From Nitrospirota bacterium (GTDB lineage: Bacteria > NPL-UPA2 > JAGMAN01), in assembly GCA_030605915.1 (NCBI GenBank), contig JAUWHM010000151.1:1-5981 (forward strand): 5,981 nt of DNA. Reading direction: 5' to 3'. This document shows positions 4,633 to 5,981 of the stretch, one piece after another. A model generated the notes under the pieces. That model was not told where the DNA came from and did no database searches. It saw only the letters and a list, made by a program, of their open reading frames with translations. Made by a program: the position numbers and the translations under genes. Each line of letters opens with the position of its first letter. The stretch's first letter is position 1.

Positions 4633-5258
4633 TTGAAGTAAACCTCCTTCCACTTTCTCTGAGAGAGAAAAGGAGAAGGATAGAACTACCACCAGTTACA
4701 TTTATAATTGTAGGGGGGGGGATACTCGCTCTTCTTCTGCTCAGTAGCGCCGTTTTAGCTGGGAGCACTCACCTGAGGAGGTCGAGGCTTCAAAAGGTAG
4801 AGGAGGAATTTGAAAGCTTAAAGCCGGAGAGTGAGAAGATTGCCTATCTCAAGGATAAAAAGCAAAAGTTGGGGAAGAAAATGGCTGTCATTGAACAGTT
4901 AGTGGACAAACAAATACTCTGGGCCAGGAAGCTTAACGAGCTGAGCAACCTTATCCCTTCTCGGGTGTGGCTAACATCACTCTTCATAGAGGAGAGGTCT
5001 CTAAAAACGGGTTCCAGCGAGAATGAGACTAAGAGGGGGAAATTCCTGGTCATCAAGGGAGTAGCTATCTCCAGAGGGGAAGGAGAGACAGGGGAGTTGA
5101 AGTTGGTAGGCGATTTTATGGAGAGGATAAGGAGCGATAGCTCCTTCTGCGCCGATTTCCTTAGTGTTGAACAATGGGGTTCCATCAGCCGGGGCAAGAT
5201 CGGCGGTTTGGAAACGATGTACTTTGAGCTGAGCTGTCAGTTTGAGGAGGGTAGATGA
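4629..5258 (+). CDS. pilN: Type IV pilus alignment subcomplex protein PilN
   Basis: This 209-residue protein begins MIEVNLLPLSLREKRR. The cytoplasmic NLLP motif (residues 5-8) is the PilM-binding segment that defines PilN. A single membrane helix spans about residues 22-45. A charged probable coiled coil (about 48-98) follows, then a periplasmic ferredoxin-like domain including IPSRVWLTSLFIEER (109-123), a conserved PilN strand-turn. The start overlaps the pilM stop as ATGA, with CAGGGAG 8 bases upstream, so translation is coupled. PilN pairs with PilO in the inner membrane. A run of nine G (4713-4721) encodes GlyGlyGly at the beginning of the membrane helix, a potential slippage site. Length is slightly above typical (about 180-200). 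Confidence 0.93.
   Translation: MIEVNLLPLSLREKRRRIELPPVTFIIVGGGILALLLLSSAVLAGSTHLRRSRLQKVEEEFESLKPESEKIAYLKDKKQKLGKKMAVIEQLVDKQILWARKLNELSNLIPSRVWLTSLFIEERSLKTGSSENETKRGKFLVIKGVAISRGEGETGELKLVGDFMERIRSDSSFCADFLSVEQWGSISRGKIGGLETMYFELSCQFEEGR
4713..4721 (+). repeat. Nine-G homopolymer inside pilN
   Basis: The codons GTA GGG GGG GGG ATA give Val-Gly-Gly-Gly-Ile at residues 28-32. A one-base change would shift pilN out of frame just inside the membrane segment. It is the longest homopolymer I see in the window. It could be a phase-variation tract or a place where base calling is unreliable; the sequence alone cannot tell which. Confidence 0.85.
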
Positions 5259-5806
5259 AGTTCAGTTTGGCTGAATTAGGGAAGAAGCAGGCGGTGGGTT
5301 TCACAGTCGCCTATGTAATAATAATATTGCTCCTTGTTTTCTTGGTGAAGGGTAAAGTGGTTAGTTTGAGAGCCATCTCAATGGAATTATCCAGGAAGAG
5401 GGTAGCGGTGGAAGAAGCTAAGGAGCTGATAGACGGTGAGGACAGATATCGGCAGGAAATTGATGAGTTGGAGAAGCGGATCGAGATGTATGAGGATAAG
5501 CTCCCCGAGCGAAGGGAGGTTCCTCAACTATTCAGGGAGTTAGATGAGGTGGCCGGGCAGTCGCAGATTAAGATTATCTCGGTTGGGTCAGAAGAATTTG
5601 AGGAGAGCCAGCACTACCGGCGCTACTGGAGGAGGTTGGAACTGGAAGGAGGATATCATGAATTGGGGCGCTTTATTAATAAGTTAGAGAGCTTAAGCCG
5701 GTTTATCAAAGTGGATGACATTCAGATAGGTTCTACTCCTGAAAACTTGCTCAAACATAATATAAAACTGACCGTTAACACCTTTGTCTCCAGGGAGACA
5801 ATATGA
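5255..5806 (+). CDS. pilO: Type IV pilus alignment subcomplex protein PilO
   Basis: This 183-residue protein has a short cytoplasmic N-terminus, one membrane helix (about residues 14-32, VGFTVAYVIIILLLVFLV) and a long charged coiled coil (about 38-82). A periplasmic ferredoxin-like domain follows. DKLPERREVPQLFRELDEVAGQSQIKI (about 81-107) is the PilO signature: Leu-Pro, then a helix ending in a strand with G-x-x-I. The segment LELEGGYHELGRFINKLESLSRFIKVDDIQI is the second alpha-beta unit. PilO partners PilN and contacts PilP. The start ATG overlaps the pilN stop by 4 bp and sits 3 bases after GAGGAGGG. The length is a little short of typical PilO (about 200), with no visible defect. Confidence 0.93.
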   Translation: MKFSLAELGKKQAVGFTVAYVIIILLLVFLVKGKVVSLRAISMELSRKRVAVEEAKELIDGEDRYRQEIDELEKRIEMYEDKLPERREVPQLFRELDEVAGQSQIKIISVGSEEFEESQHYRRYWRRLELEGGYHELGRFINKLESLSRFIKVDDIQIGSTPENLLKHNIKLTVNTFVSRETI

Positions 5807-5981
5807 AACAAAATCAAAAATACATATCATGCTTCGTGATATTTTCTCTTCTGTTCAGCGGATGGAGTTGTGGAAGGAGGGAGGAGTTATCTCAAGAAGC
5901 TAAGGGAAAGAAGGAAAGGATGAGGAAGAAGGTTGAGTTTGAAATATCAGCCACAAGGCCATTTGTTTATGACAGCCAGGG
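5803..5981 (+). CDS. pilP: Type IV pilus inner-membrane lipoprotein PilP, N-terminal part
   Basis: The frame starts at ATG 5803, overlapping the pilO stop as ATGA, with AGGGAGA 4 bases upstream, and runs off the window edge after 59 codons. MKQNQKYISCFVIFSLLFSGWSC is a signal peptide ending at Cys23. The residues before it (G-W-S-C) are a poor match to the usual L-x-G/A-C lipobox, so lipidation is likely but not certain. A very basic, flexible stretch follows (EAKGKKERMRKKVEF), then FVYDSQG at the edge, which fits the PilP element preceding the conserved R-R-D-P-F motif. PilP bridges PilN/PilO to the PilQ secretin, which would be expected just downstream. Confidence 0.82.
   Translation, partial: MKQNQKYISCFVIFSLLFSGWSCGRREELSQEAKGKKERMRKKVEFEISATRPFVYDSQ

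Noticed and set aside
4844..5197. 117-codon minus-strand frame opposite pilN
   Set aside because: It is antisense to a clearly recognised pilN and its composition (Ser/Leu/Pro-rich) is typical of a shadow frame.

Overview
The window is a chromosomal type IV pilus (T4P) locus of a Gram-negative-type bacterium. A PilM-PilN-PilO-PilP alignment complex spans the inner membrane and periplasm and normally leads to an outer-membrane secretin. That, with a string of prepilin-like genes, points to a diderm. Moderate G+C, GTG start use and only family-level resemblance to model pilus proteins would fit an environmental or uncultured lineage, but nothing here fixes a taxon.

Layout, all on the + strand. 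Positions 1-205 are the tail of a minor pseudopilin. 202-708 is a PulJ/PilW-like minor pilin coupled to it by an ATGA overlap. 720-2282 is a large PilX-like protein (GTG start) with a hydrophobic prepilin-like N-terminus, a long Gly/Ser/Asp-rich body and an EF-hand-like calcium loop. A well-formed sigma70-type promoter (2286-2314) follows, then a short major-pilin-like gene (2351-2704). The core assembly genes pilM (3607-4632), pilN (4629-5258), pilO (5255-5806) and the start of pilP (5803 to the window end) follow with 4-bp ATGA overlaps at each junction.

The unusual part is 2705-3606, an A/T-rich insert between pilin and pilM. It holds a 52-codon chimeric ORF (2813-2971). That ORF starts like a DUF433 antitoxin, then carries an in-frame copy of pilM codons 15-23, and ends just after a second strong Shine-Dalgarno sequence that has no gene. 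Next comes a perfect 11+1+11 palindrome overlapping a TATAAT -10 box, then an intact toxin-antitoxin pair: a DUF2281-like antitoxin (3002-3217) and a MazF/PemK-type endoribonuclease (3204-3560). A 30-bp direct repeat (29/30 identical), one copy in the chimeric ORF and one inside pilM, brackets the TA module. pilM itself has no recognisable Shine-Dalgarno sequence. My reading is that a TA cassette was inserted or rearranged into a pilin-pilMNOP operon, duplicating a scrap of pilM and separating pilM from its original leader.

How the parts work together: minor pilins and the PilX-like protein would prime or cap the pilus, the short pilin would build the fibre, and PilM (cytoplasmic), PilN/PilO (inner membrane) and PilP (lipoprotein-like) would connect the motor to the secretin. 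The TA pair is probably self-regulated and unrelated to pilus assembly, except that it sits where it could affect pilMNOP transcription. I see no RNA genes, CRISPR array, transposase or convincing intrinsic terminator.
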